A program made the translations under genes and the position numbers. DNA of 34,792 bases from positions 1 through 34,792 of the forward strand of contig NZ_JAUYUS010000025.1 of NCBI RefSeq assembly GCF_030694575.1, given 5' to 3'. The stretch comes from Parvibaculum sp. Lineage in GTDB: Bacteria > Pseudomonadota > Alphaproteobacteria > Parvibaculales > Parvibaculaceae. The notes beneath the pieces were generated by a model. It was given only the letters and a program-made list of their open reading frames with translations. It searched no databases and was not told where the DNA came from. Each line of letters starts with the position of its first letter. Position 1 is the first letter of the stretch. Positions 27,020 through 34,792 of this stretch are shown here, in pieces.

Positions 27020-28009
27020 CTAGTGCTTGTGACCGGGATGCCCGCAGGCGGCCTTCTGTTGCTTTTCGAGTTCGGCCATGCGCGTGAACATGCCGACGAC
27101 ATCGCGCGGCGAGGTATCTGCGTTGATCTCGCGGTAGATCGTGTCGACGGTGACGGCGAGACGCTCGGCATCCGGCCATTCGCCGAAGGCACCGAGGGCG
27201 ATGTCCTGCGCCGCCGCCCATGAATCCATTCCCGCCGCGTGGCGCGCACGCGCTTCCTTGTCCACGAAGACGAGGTATTCGCGCATGGTGCGGACACCCG
27301 CCTTGTCGGTGAGCGGACCGTGGCCCGGCACGATGACGTCGACATCCATGGCGCAGATGAGGTCGCAGGCCTTGATCCAGTTCGAGACCGGACCGGCCCA
27401 GGCGATCGGCGTTCCCTCGATGAAGAGAATGTCGCCGGTATAGACGACCTTGTCTTCCGGCACATGGACGAGCGTGTCGCCCGCCGTGTGCGCCGGGCCG
27501 ACCTCGATCAGCCGCGCGGTCTTGTCGCCGACCTTCACTTCGAGTTCGCCGGTGAAGGTCTGTGTCGGCTGGCGCATCTGGATGCCGTCGAAATGGAAAT
27601 CGCCGAACTTCGCCTTGAAGAATTCGCCGGCGATGCCGAACTGGTCGGCCATCTTCATCATGCCCGCGAGCATTTCCGGCGGCGCTTCCTCCGCGATCTC
27701 ATGGGCGCTGGCCTTGGACGCGATGATGTTGGCGTTGATGGCAAGGCCGTTGCCATAGGTGTGGTCGCCATTCGCATGCGTGTTGACGACGGTGCCGACT
27801 TCCGCGCCGCCGACGCCCGTTGCATCCTTCATCGCGGCGAACATTTCGGCGGTAAGCTTCTCGTCGAACAGCGTGTCGACGAGGAGCGACCGGTCGCCAT
27901 CCACCACGAGACCGGCATTGCTGTAGCCCCAGGTGCCGGTGGGCAGCAGCCAGACGAAATGGCCATTGCCGACGTCGTGAAGGCCGCGCGTGTAAGGAAC
28001 GGGTGCCAT
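27020..28009 (-). CDS. Metallo-beta-lactamase-fold hydrolase with variant HxNxDH motif
   Basis: MBL-fold protein of 329 residues. The active-site signature reads H78-A-N-G-D-H83 (NTHANGDHTYGN) instead of the usual HxHxDH, so the second zinc-1 histidine is replaced by Asn. The other ligands are present: H174 (GPAHTAGD), D193 (VYTGDILF) and H230 (VPGHGPL). The C-terminus ends CGHPGHKH, a possible extra metal-binding tail. GGAGG precedes the ATG. The product probably hydrolyses an ester, lactone or thioester, but the substrate is unknown. It is cotranscribed with the FAH-family gene and divergent from a TetR regulator across a duplicated operator. Confidence 0.9.
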   Translation of the reverse strand: MAPVPYTRGLHDVGNGHFVWLLPTGTWGYSNAGLVVDGDRSLLVDTLFDEKLTAEMFAAMKDATGVGGAEVGTVVNTHANGDHTYGNGLAINANIIASKASAHEIAEEAPPEMLAGMMKMADQFGIAGEFFKAKFGDFHFDGIQMRQPTQTFTGELEVKVGDKTARLIEVGPAHTAGDTLVHVPEDKVVYTGDILFIEGTPIAWAGPVSNWIKACDLICAMDVDVIVPGHGPLTDKAGVRTMREYLVFVDKEARARHAAGMDSWAAAQDIALGAFGEWPDAERLAVTVDTIYREINADTSPRDVVGMFTRMAELEKQQKAACGHPGHKH

Positions 28010-28080
28010 GAATCCTCCCTTGGCGGTTTGTTTCGCGGGCCCCCTCCCGGAAGAGCCCGTCTTGTGCCGCTCGAAAAATA

Positions 28081-28129
28081 TGATACGAACGTTCCACCAA
28101 GAGTCAAACGAAACGGAACGATCGTATCA
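28081..28129. promoter_or_regulatory. Candidate TetR operator pair, inverted 15-bp copies
   Basis: TGATACGAACGTTCC at 28081-28095 and GGAACGATCGTATCA at 28115-28129 are inverted copies matching at 14 of 15 positions, 34 bp apart centre to centre. Each copy is itself roughly dyad-symmetric (TACGAACGTTC, ACGATCGT), so these look like two complete binding sites rather than half-sites. They lie between the divergent MBL-fold and TetR genes. Confidence 0.75.
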
Positions 28130-28148
28130 ATCCGGAGTTCCCACCCCG

Positions 28149-28883
28149 ATGCCGACCGCAGCAGCCGCCAGAAAGCCCGCCGCAAAACGCCGAAGCGCAG
28201 CGAAGCCCGAAAGCGCGCCCAGGCTCCCGCGCGACGCAAAGCCGAAGACCCACGACCTCATCCTCGATACGGCGGAACGGCTTTTCGCCGAGCGCGGCTT
28301 CTTCGGCGTATCCGTGCGCGACATCACCGAGGCGGCAGACATCCGGCTGGCGAGCGTGAACTATCATTTCGGCACCAAGGACGAGTTGCTGAAGGCCGTG
28401 GTGGAACGGCGCTTCCGCGAAATCGACGCGGACCGGCGGGCTCGCTTCGCCGAACTCGAACCGAAACTTGCGCGGATGAGCAAACGCGAGATCGTGGAGG
28501 CCGTGGCCGACATCTTCCTGCTGCCGATCCTCGACCGCGTGACGGCCGGAGATCCGGGCTGGACCGCCTATGCACAGATCATCGCACATGGCTCCAACGT
28601 GAAGATGTGGGCGACGGGCCTCCTCGCTTCCGTGCTCGACCCGGTGGCGCGCGACTTCATCGCCCTGCTGGCGCGCGCCTATCCGAAGGCCAGCGACCAC
28701 GCGCTCTACTGCGCCTACGAACTGATGACCGGCGCGATGGCGCATGCGCTCGGCCAGAACGGGCGGCTCGACACGCTGTCGAACGGCAAGTACCGCTCGA
28801 GCGACCTGGCGAAAATCCATCCGCGCGCACGCGCCTTCGCTGTCGGCGGCATCATGGCGGTCTGCGAGGCGAAGGCGAGTTGA
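28149..28883 (+). CDS. TetR/AcrR-family transcriptional regulator
   Basis: Repressor-type protein of 244 residues. A basic Ala/Lys/Pro-rich tail of about 33 residues precedes the HTH domain (HDLILDTAERLFAERGFFGV, then ITEAADIRLASVNYHFGTKD), with the typical YHFGTKDELL end of the recognition helix. The C-terminal helical ligand domain is unremarkable and includes a W-rich TAYAQIIAHGSNVKMW segment. The frame is open from 28008, but the operator repeats would then be inside the gene; the ATG at 28149 is preferred, with GGAG 12 nt upstream. It probably represses the divergent MBL-FAH operon; the inducer is unknown. Confidence 0.9.
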   Translation: MPTAAAARKPAAKRRSAAKPESAPRLPRDAKPKTHDLILDTAERLFAERGFFGVSVRDITEAADIRLASVNYHFGTKDELLKAVVERRFREIDADRRARFAELEPKLARMSKREIVEAVADIFLLPILDRVTAGDPGWTAYAQIIAHGSNVKMWATGLLASVLDPVARDFIALLARAYPKASDHALYCAYELMTGAMAHALGQNGRLDTLSNGKYRSSDLAKIHPRARAFAVGGIMAVCEAKAS

Positions 28884-28961
28884 GGGTATGGGCGGATTCA
28901 GGCGCCGTTAACCGGCACCGCCGACAATGGCGCGGTAAGTTCAGTAAAAAGAGGTGGGGCC

Positions 28962-29543
28962 GTGAGTACCCGGTCGGCCATTATGGGAAGCGACGCGCCC
29001 GCCTGCCCCGCGCGATCCGCGAAGAGCATCGCCTTTCAGGAGGCGTGGGCCGGCATTCCGAAATCCGCGCTCATTCCCGACAAGGCGGATTTCCGGCCCG
29101 AACGCCTGAAGAATTTTCTCAACGATATCTATCTCGTGGAGCTGCACCAGGAAGCGGAGCGACGCCTGCTCTTTCGCCTTGCCGGACAATCGGTTCGCGA
29201 CGGGCTCGGCATCGAGATGCGGGGGCTGAACTATGTCGACTTCGTACCGCCGGAGCACCGCGCAAGCGCCGGCATTTCCATGCGAAAGATGTTCGGACCC
29301 GTGCCGTGCGGAAGATGGGTGCGCAAGGAAGTCGTGCACAGGGACGGCTTTCGCGAACCGATCGAACTGACCCAGATGCCGATGACGGACCTTGCGGGCG
29401 GCGGCTGGCTGGTGATCGGCATCGTGGAGGGATTTGGCGAGAACCGCGCGCACGCCGAAGCCGACGAAGGAAAATTCCGCTTCGAAAGTTTCGATGCCGA
29501 ATATTTCATCGATATTGGCGCGGGTCTTCCGGACGAAGCCTGA
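28962..29543 (+). CDS. PAS-domain protein (PAS_5 type)
   Basis: Small protein of 193 residues with a single PAS-like domain and no output domain. Recognisable segments are SIAFQEAWAGIPKSALIPDKADFRP-like entry helices (about 22-46), RLLFRLAGQSVRDGLGIEM, GLNYVDFVPPEHR and ELTQMPMTDLAGGGWLVIG. This layout matches the PAS_5 family common in alphaproteobacteria, whose function is mostly unknown. The GTG at 28962 is chosen because AGAGG lies 7 nt upstream; an ATG at 28983 is possible. It ends 8 bp from the convergent histidine kinase stop, with both stops in a shared hairpin. A sensory partner role for that kinase is speculation. Confidence 0.82.
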   Translation: MSTRSAIMGSDAPACPARSAKSIAFQEAWAGIPKSALIPDKADFRPERLKNFLNDIYLVELHQEAERRLLFRLAGQSVRDGLGIEMRGLNYVDFVPPEHRASAGISMRKMFGPVPCGRWVRKEVVHRDGFREPIELTQMPMTDLAGGGWLVIGIVEGFGENRAHAEADEGKFRFESFDAEYFIDIGAGLPDEA

Positions 29544-29557
29544 CTTGACTGTCAGGC
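29538..29557. other. Hairpin shared by two convergent stop codons
   Basis: GCCTGAC-n6-GTCAGGC is a perfect 7-bp inverted repeat. The TGA of the PAS gene lies in one arm and the TGA of the histidine kinase in the other, so each mRNA ends its reading frame inside the same stem. There is no T-run on either strand. Confidence 0.5.
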
Positions 29558-31156
29558 GCGGCGAAGATCCGGCATCGGCGAGCGGCCATGCCTCGCTTCC
29601 AGCACGCGGCCGATTTCCAGGATAAGTTCGCGGTGATCGATCGGCTTTCCGACATAGCCGTCGGCGCCGAATTCGCGATAGCGCATATTGTCGGGCCCGA
29701 GCGAATCCGCCGTCAGCGCAATCACCGGAATGTCGCGGAACGCAGCCTCATGCGCGCGGATATGGGCCAGCGTTTCCATCCCGTTCATCACCGGCATGTG
29801 CATGTCGAGCAGCATGAGATCGAAGGCTCTCGTCTGCAGAAGGCGGATCGCATCGGCGCCGTTCTCCGCCTCGACGATGGAAATGCCGAGCGGTTCGAGA
29901 AAGAGCCGCGCGACCTTGCGGTTCAGCGCATGATCGTCCACCAGCAGGATCGACAAGCCCTGCGCCCAGCGCGCGCCGCCTGTCCGGTCGACATCGGCAT
30001 TCTTCGGTGCCTCGCTGGCGCGGCGGCCGGCGACGGCGCGGAAGCTCAGCGTGAAAACCGAGCCCTTGCCGGGTTCGCTCGTCGCGACGACGTCGCCGCC
30101 CATCAGGCGCGCGAGGTGACGGCTGATCGAAAGGCCGAGGCCGGTGCCGCCGAAGCGGCGCGATGTGGAACTCTCCGCCTGCATGAAGGGCGCGAAAAGC
30201 TTGTCGAGGGTTTCGCCGCTCATGCCGATGCCGGTATCCGCGACTTCGATATGCACGTCGAACGTGTCCTCTCCGGCAGGGACACAGCGCACGGCGACGC
30301 GCACGCTCCCCCGCTCGGTGAACTTGATCGCATTGGAAACGAGGTTGGAGATGCATTGGCGCACGCGGATCGGATCGAAGCGCAGGAGAGAAGGCATATC
30401 GCCGTCGATGTCGAGCGTGAGCGCGAGGCCCTTTTCGGACGCGCGCGGCGCCCAGAGCTTTTCCATGCGGCGCAGCAACTGCCCGAGATCGTTGTCGATG
30501 GGCGAAATATCGAAACGGCCGGCTTCGATCTTCGAGAGGTCCAGCACGTCGTTGAGGATCGCCATCAGCGTCTTGCCGCTGTCGAGGATTGTCTCGATCT
30601 GATCCTTCTGCTCGGGCGTGAGATCGCCGGACGCCATGAGCTGCGCCATGCCGAGAATGCCGTTGAGCGGCGTACGGATTTCGTGGCTGATATTGGCGAT
30701 GAAGGCGGACTTCGCCTCGTTGGCGGCTTCGGCCTGCTTGCGCGACTTTTTCAGTTCGCGTTCGCGCTCGCGGAGCGCCGTGACATCGGCGCCGACAGCG
30801 ACCCAGCCGCCGAAGGAAAGCGGAATCTCGACGACCTGCATGACCGTGCCGAGATGGGTCCTCAACTCGACCGGTTCGCCCTTCGCCAGCGTATCGTGAA
30901 TGCCTCGCGCCACCGCGAGCGCTTCATCGTCCGGCAAGTTGGGCGCGACCTTCTTGACCGCGAAAAGCGTCGCTTCGAGATAAGTCTTGCCCTGCCGGAG
31001 CGCCTCGTTGGTGAAGGGAAAATCGCGCTCGTTCTGCGCGTTGGACAGCAGGATTTCGTGATCGGGGCCGAATATGACGAAGCCGCCCGGCAGGCGGTCC
31101 ACCGCCTCCCGCACGATGGCGGCCATCTCCTGATCGCTGAGCTTTTTTCCGTCCAT
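29552..31156 (-). CDS. Hybrid sensor histidine kinase/response regulator
   Basis: Cytoplasmic hybrid kinase of 534 residues with no visible transmembrane segment. In order: an N-terminal PAS-like sensor (about 15-125; LPGGFVIFGPDHEILLSNAQ), a short coiled linker (RERERELKKSRKQ), HisKA with the phospho-accepting H158 (NISHEIRTPLNG), HATPase_c (N box LVSNAIKF, G1 DTGIGM, G2 GGTGLGLSI), and a C-terminal receiver (about 400-520) with phospho-acceptor D451 (LLLDMHMPVMNG). The PAS domain has a PAS_7/12 appearance. The ATG at 31156 is used here; an in-frame GTG at 31162 is possible and neither has a good ribosome site. The signal is unknown, and no histidine phosphotransferase is nearby. Confidence 0.93.
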   Translation of the reverse strand: MDGKKLSDQEMAAIVREAVDRLPGGFVIFGPDHEILLSNAQNERDFPFTNEALRQGKTYLEATLFAVKKVAPNLPDDEALAVARGIHDTLAKGEPVELRTHLGTVMQVVEIPLSFGGWVAVGADVTALRERERELKKSRKQAEAANEAKSAFIANISHEIRTPLNGILGMAQLMASGDLTPEQKDQIETILDSGKTLMAILNDVLDLSKIEAGRFDISPIDNDLGQLLRRMEKLWAPRASEKGLALTLDIDGDMPSLLRFDPIRVRQCISNLVSNAIKFTERGSVRVAVRCVPAGEDTFDVHIEVADTGIGMSGETLDKLFAPFMQAESSTSRRFGGTGLGLSISRHLARLMGGDVVATSEPGKGSVFTLSFRAVAGRRASEAPKNADVDRTGGARWAQGLSILLVDDHALNRKVARLFLEPLGISIVEAENGADAIRLLQTRAFDLMLLDMHMPVMNGMETLAHIRAHEAAFRDIPVIALTADSLGPDNMRYREFGADGYVGKPIDHRELILEIGRVLEARHGRSPMPDLRRA

Positions 31157-31342
31157 AGGCACATGGCCGTTCGAGGCGCCAATGACGCCCCGAAACGCTC
31201 CTCCTCATCCCCCACTTCGGAGACAGTCTAGGGCGACATGCTTAAGGCGTTGTGAACGGACAACGTCGCGGAAAGCTTGGGATTTTGCCGCAAAGACACC
31301 GGGAAATCCCCCCTCCCCTTGCGGGCGGGCGGCAGGTGTTCC

Positions 31343-32998
<1,656 letters not shown>

Positions 32999-33086
32999 GA
33001 GGGGCGCGATCCTTCGCTGGGAGACGGAATTTGCGCCTCTTCTAGCGGATCGTGCGAAGAGGGGCAATAAAGCGGGAGACCGGGAC

Positions 33087-33899
33087 ATGAACGGCAATGC
33101 ACGCCGGAGCTGGTTCTATATCACACTGGCCGTCGGCTGGACTTGGGGCTTCTGGATCGCCGCGGCGGCGAGCGGCGCACCTTTCGGCAGCCCATACCAG
33201 TTGGCGCTCCTGATCGCCGGCGCAGCCGGCGTGCCCGGCATGGCGGTGGCGATGCTTTTCGCGGCGGGCGACGCCGGCGAGCGCCGCGAATATTGGCGGC
33301 GTCTGGTGGAGCCGGGCCGCATCGGCAAGGCCGGCTGGGCGACGATCCTTCTGCTGCCACCGGCGCTGGCGCTGACCGGCGCGGCCGGTTTCGCGCTGCA
33401 GACCGGCGCCTGGCCGGAATTCGCCCCGCTCAAGGGCTTCATCGCCGCGCCGCTGACGCTATTCCCCTTCCTCCTCTTCATCCTGCTTTTCGGCCCGCTG
33501 CCAGAGGAACTGGGCTGGCGCGGCTATGCGCTGCCGAAATTGCAGGCCGCGCACGGAGCGCTCGCCGCCGCGCTGCTGTTGGGCGCCGTTCATGCCGCCT
33601 GGCACCTGCCGCTCTTCTTCATGGAAGGAAGCCACCAGGCATCGCTTGGGCTGCTGTCGCCGGCCTTCTGGCGCTACATGACGAGCGTCGTCCTCCTCTC
33701 GGTCATCATTTCAGCATTGTTCAACGCGAGCGCAGCCAGCACGCTGTCGGCGGTGCTGATCCACTTCACCAACAACCTGACCGGCGAATTGCTGCGCCTG
33801 CCGGACGAAGCGGAATGGCTGCGCATGGCGGCGACGGGGCTCGTGGCGCTCGCCATCATCGCCGCGACGCGCGGGCGGCTTTGCCTGCAGAGGACCTAG
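33087..33899 (+). CDS. CPBP-family intramembrane metalloprotease
   Basis: Polytopic membrane protein of 270 residues with about seven hydrophobic helices. The CPBP (Abi) motifs are in order: E140-E141-x3-R145 (PEELGWRGY), HAAWH at 169-173 (motif 2 histidine) and H226-x3-N230 (IHFTNN). These residues form the glutamate/histidine site of Rce1-like CAAX proteases. In bacteria such proteins serve in bacteriocin immunity, peptide processing or unknown roles; no bacteriocin gene is visible nearby. GGGAG lies 8 nt before the ATG at 33087. It is divergent from ettA, and its stop overlaps the SRPBCC stop by 4 bp. Confidence 0.9.
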   Translation: MNGNARRSWFYITLAVGWTWGFWIAAAASGAPFGSPYQLALLIAGAAGVPGMAVAMLFAAGDAGERREYWRRLVEPGRIGKAGWATILLLPPALALTGAAGFALQTGAWPEFAPLKGFIAAPLTLFPFLLFILLFGPLPEELGWRGYALPKLQAAHGALAAALLLGAVHAAWHLPLFFMEGSHQASLGLLSPAFWRYMTSVVLLSVIISALFNASAASTLSAVLIHFTNNLTGELLRLPDEAEWLRMAATGLVALAIIAATRGRLCLQRT

Positions 33900-34384
33900 A
33901 TCGTCTTCATGTATTCGGCGAGCTGATCGACGACGGTGTTCCAGCCGGTATGGAAGCCCATTTCCTCGTGGCGCTTCGCCGACGCCTCGTCCGGATGCTT
34001 GGCGATGGCGGTGTATTTCGTGCCCTGCCCGTGCGGCTCCATGAGAATCCAGGCGGTGAAGAAGAGATCGTGCACCCGCGCCACGACCGGCCGGTAGCCG
34101 GGCCCGAGCGCCGAGGTCCAGACGAGCTTCCGCTCCTTCTCGATTTCGAGATAGCAGCCGGAGCCGCCCTCCATGTCCTCGCCTTCAGGCGAGCGCATCT
34201 GGGTGTAGAACTCGCCGCCCGGCCGGAGGTCGATCCGGCAATCGACCGTCTGCCACGGCTTCGGGCAGAACCACGGCAGGAGATGCTCGGGCTCCGTCCA
34301 GGCGCGCCAGACGAGGCGCGGCGGCACCTCGACGGTGCGTTCCAGCACGAGGTCAAGCTTGGGATCGATATCGGGTCTGGTCAT
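33896..34384 (-). CDS. SRPBCC (AHSA1/START-like) domain protein
   Basis: Small ligand-binding-fold protein of 162 residues. The AHSA1-type pattern is clear: LVLERTVEVPPRLVWRAWTE at the N-terminus, a LRPGGEFYTQMRSPEG turn, and a C-terminal amphipathic helix MGFHTGWNTVVDQLAEYMKT. Proteins of this kind are often paired with ArsR regulators; their ligands are hydrophobic and mostly unknown. The frame is open to 34549, but MTRPDIDPK at 34384 is the natural start and overlaps the ArsR stop as ATGA. It is cotranscribed with that regulator. Confidence 0.9.
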   Translation of the reverse strand: MTRPDIDPKLDLVLERTVEVPPRLVWRAWTEPEHLLPWFCPKPWQTVDCRIDLRPGGEFYTQMRSPEGEDMEGGSGCYLEIEKERKLVWTSALGPGYRPVVARVHDLFFTAWILMEPHGQGTKYTAIAKHPDEASAKRHEEMGFHTGWNTVVDQLAEYMKTI

Positions 34385-34722
34385 TCTTCTTTCTCCTTCA
34401 TCTGCATGAGATAGCCGTCGAGCTGGTCGAGGCGCGTTTCCCAGAGGGCGAGCTGCTCCGTCATCCATTTCTCGGCCGCCTTGAGCGGCTTCGGCACGAG
34501 ATGATAGGTGCGCACGCGCCCCGTCTTGCGGGAGCGGACCAGCCCGCATTCCTCCAGCACGCCGAGATGCTGCGTGAAGGACGGCAGCGCCATCCTGAAA
34601 GGCCGCGCCAGTTCGCTGACGCCGGCGGGCCCGCTGCTGAGCCGCCTGAGAACGGCCCGCCTCGTCGGATCGCCGAGGGCATGGAAAACGCGGTCGAGCT
34701 GGACTTGCTGTTGGTTAGGCAT
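34381..34722 (-). CDS. ArsR-family winged-helix regulator of the SRPBCC operon
   Basis: Regulator of 113 residues. The HTH is typical: VFHALGDPTRRAVLRRLSSG, then ELARPFRMALPSFTQHLGVL (recognition helix) and LVRSRKTGRVRTYHLVP (wing). No metal-binding ELCVCDL-type cysteine motif is visible, so it is not an arsenic or metal sensor of the classical type. The C-terminal helix WMTEQLALWETRLDQLDGYL probably forms the dimer. The ATG at 34722 lies inside a perfect 16-bp palindrome; an in-frame TTG at 34737 is less likely. It is followed by the SRPBCC gene with a 4-bp overlap. Confidence 0.92.
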   Translation of the reverse strand: MPNQQQVQLDRVFHALGDPTRRAVLRRLSSGPAGVSELARPFRMALPSFTQHLGVLEECGLVRSRKTGRVRTYHLVPKPLKAAEKWMTEQLALWETRLDQLDGYLMQMKEKEE

Positions 34723-34764
34723 ATGCCTAAGTAACAACGGAAAGATGGTTAGGTCAAGACCTAA
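34715..34764 (-). promoter_or_regulatory. Duplicated ArsR operator with overlapping promoter
   Basis: Two palindromes share the pattern TTAGG(C/T)n4(G/A)CCTAA: TTAGGCATATGCCTAA at 34715-34730 and TTAGGTCAAGACCTAA at 34749-34764, 34 bp apart. On the minus strand the outer site contains TTGACC, a good -35, with a weaker -10 candidate (TTACTT) 17 nt downstream that abuts the inner site. The inner site contains the ATG itself, so binding would block both promoter and start. The spacing predicts a very short or absent leader. Confidence 0.8.
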
Positions 34765-34792
34765 GTATTGAAAATCTGCTGGCTGGGGATGG

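Noticed and set aside
27010-27465. N-terminal extension of the FAH-family frame
   Set aside because: It lies inside the MBL-fold gene in another frame; the MKLVTYG start with an AGGGG ribosome site is better.
27239-29548. 769-codon plus-strand frame crossing the MBL gene, the TetR operator and the TetR and PAS genes
   Set aside because: It runs through an intergenic operator and three real genes in other frames; composition is typical of GC-driven open frames.
29588-31231. 547-codon plus-strand frame opposite the histidine kinase
   Set aside because: The minus strand carries every HisKA, HATPase and receiver motif; the plus frame has none.

Overview
The window is high-GC (clearly above 60 %) bacterial chromosome with compact gene packing, many ATGA or TGATG start/stop overlaps, and a gene complement typical of Alphaproteobacteria. 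Supporting points are the order mraZ-rsmH-ftsL-ftsI-murE-murF-mraY, a meso-DAP-type MurE (DNPR motif), an RNase P RNA gene just upstream of mraZ, a TerB/DnaJ protein and an AmpD-like amidase nearby, methionine synthase split into two genes, and an alphaproteobacterial PAS_5-type protein. My impression is a Parvibaculum-like member of the Hyphomicrobiales; the genus is a guess from recollection, not a search result.

Layout. (1) 1-7772, minus strand: start of the dcw cell-wall/division cluster (mraZ, rsmH, ftsL, ftsI, murE, murF, and mraY cut off by the window edge), preceded by a phased GGG-repeat array that fits the MraZ operator. (2) 7975-8430, minus: rnpB with a candidate promoter and terminator. 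(3) 8497-11918: an MDR quinone oxidoreductase (+), an AmpD-type amidase overlapping an EamA permease (-), and a TerB/DnaJ protein (-). (4) 12071-17136, plus: a fused HyuA/HyuB hydantoinase/5-oxoprolinase, a second quinone oxidoreductase, a 26-residue membrane micropeptide candidate, and a bidirectional terminator. (5) 17150-18122: divergent pair of an AhpD/CMD-like protein and an HxlR regulator sharing a palindromic operator. (6) 18126-23887, minus: methionine-cycle operon ArsR/SAM-methyltransferase regulator - metF - metH (homocysteine domain) - metH (rest), with a 22-bp near-palindrome upstream. (7) 24120-25804, plus: mlaA-mlaC and a strong terminator. (8) 26029-28883: FAH-family hydrolase and metallo-beta-lactamase-fold protein (-), divergent from a TetR regulator (+) with a duplicated operator between them. 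(9) 28962-34722: PAS_5 protein (+), hybrid histidine kinase (-), EttA-type ABC-F ATPase (-), CPBP-family membrane protease (+), and an ArsR-SRPBCC two-gene operon (-) with two matching palindromes at its promoter and start codon.

How the genes work together. Regions 1-3 cover peptidoglycan precursor synthesis, septal transpeptidation and recycling. Region 6 rebuilds methionine from homocysteine and methylene-THF, probably under a regulator sensing SAM or SAH. Region 7 is part of retrograde phospholipid transport. Regions 5, 8 and the end of 9 are three small self-contained regulator/effector modules, each with a visible operator; these are the most accessory-looking parts. I see no mobile element, prophage, CRISPR array, tRNA or rRNA, and no clearly undescribed large system. 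The most interesting material is regulatory architecture: the MraZ array, three duplicated palindromic operators, and very tight convergent gene ends.
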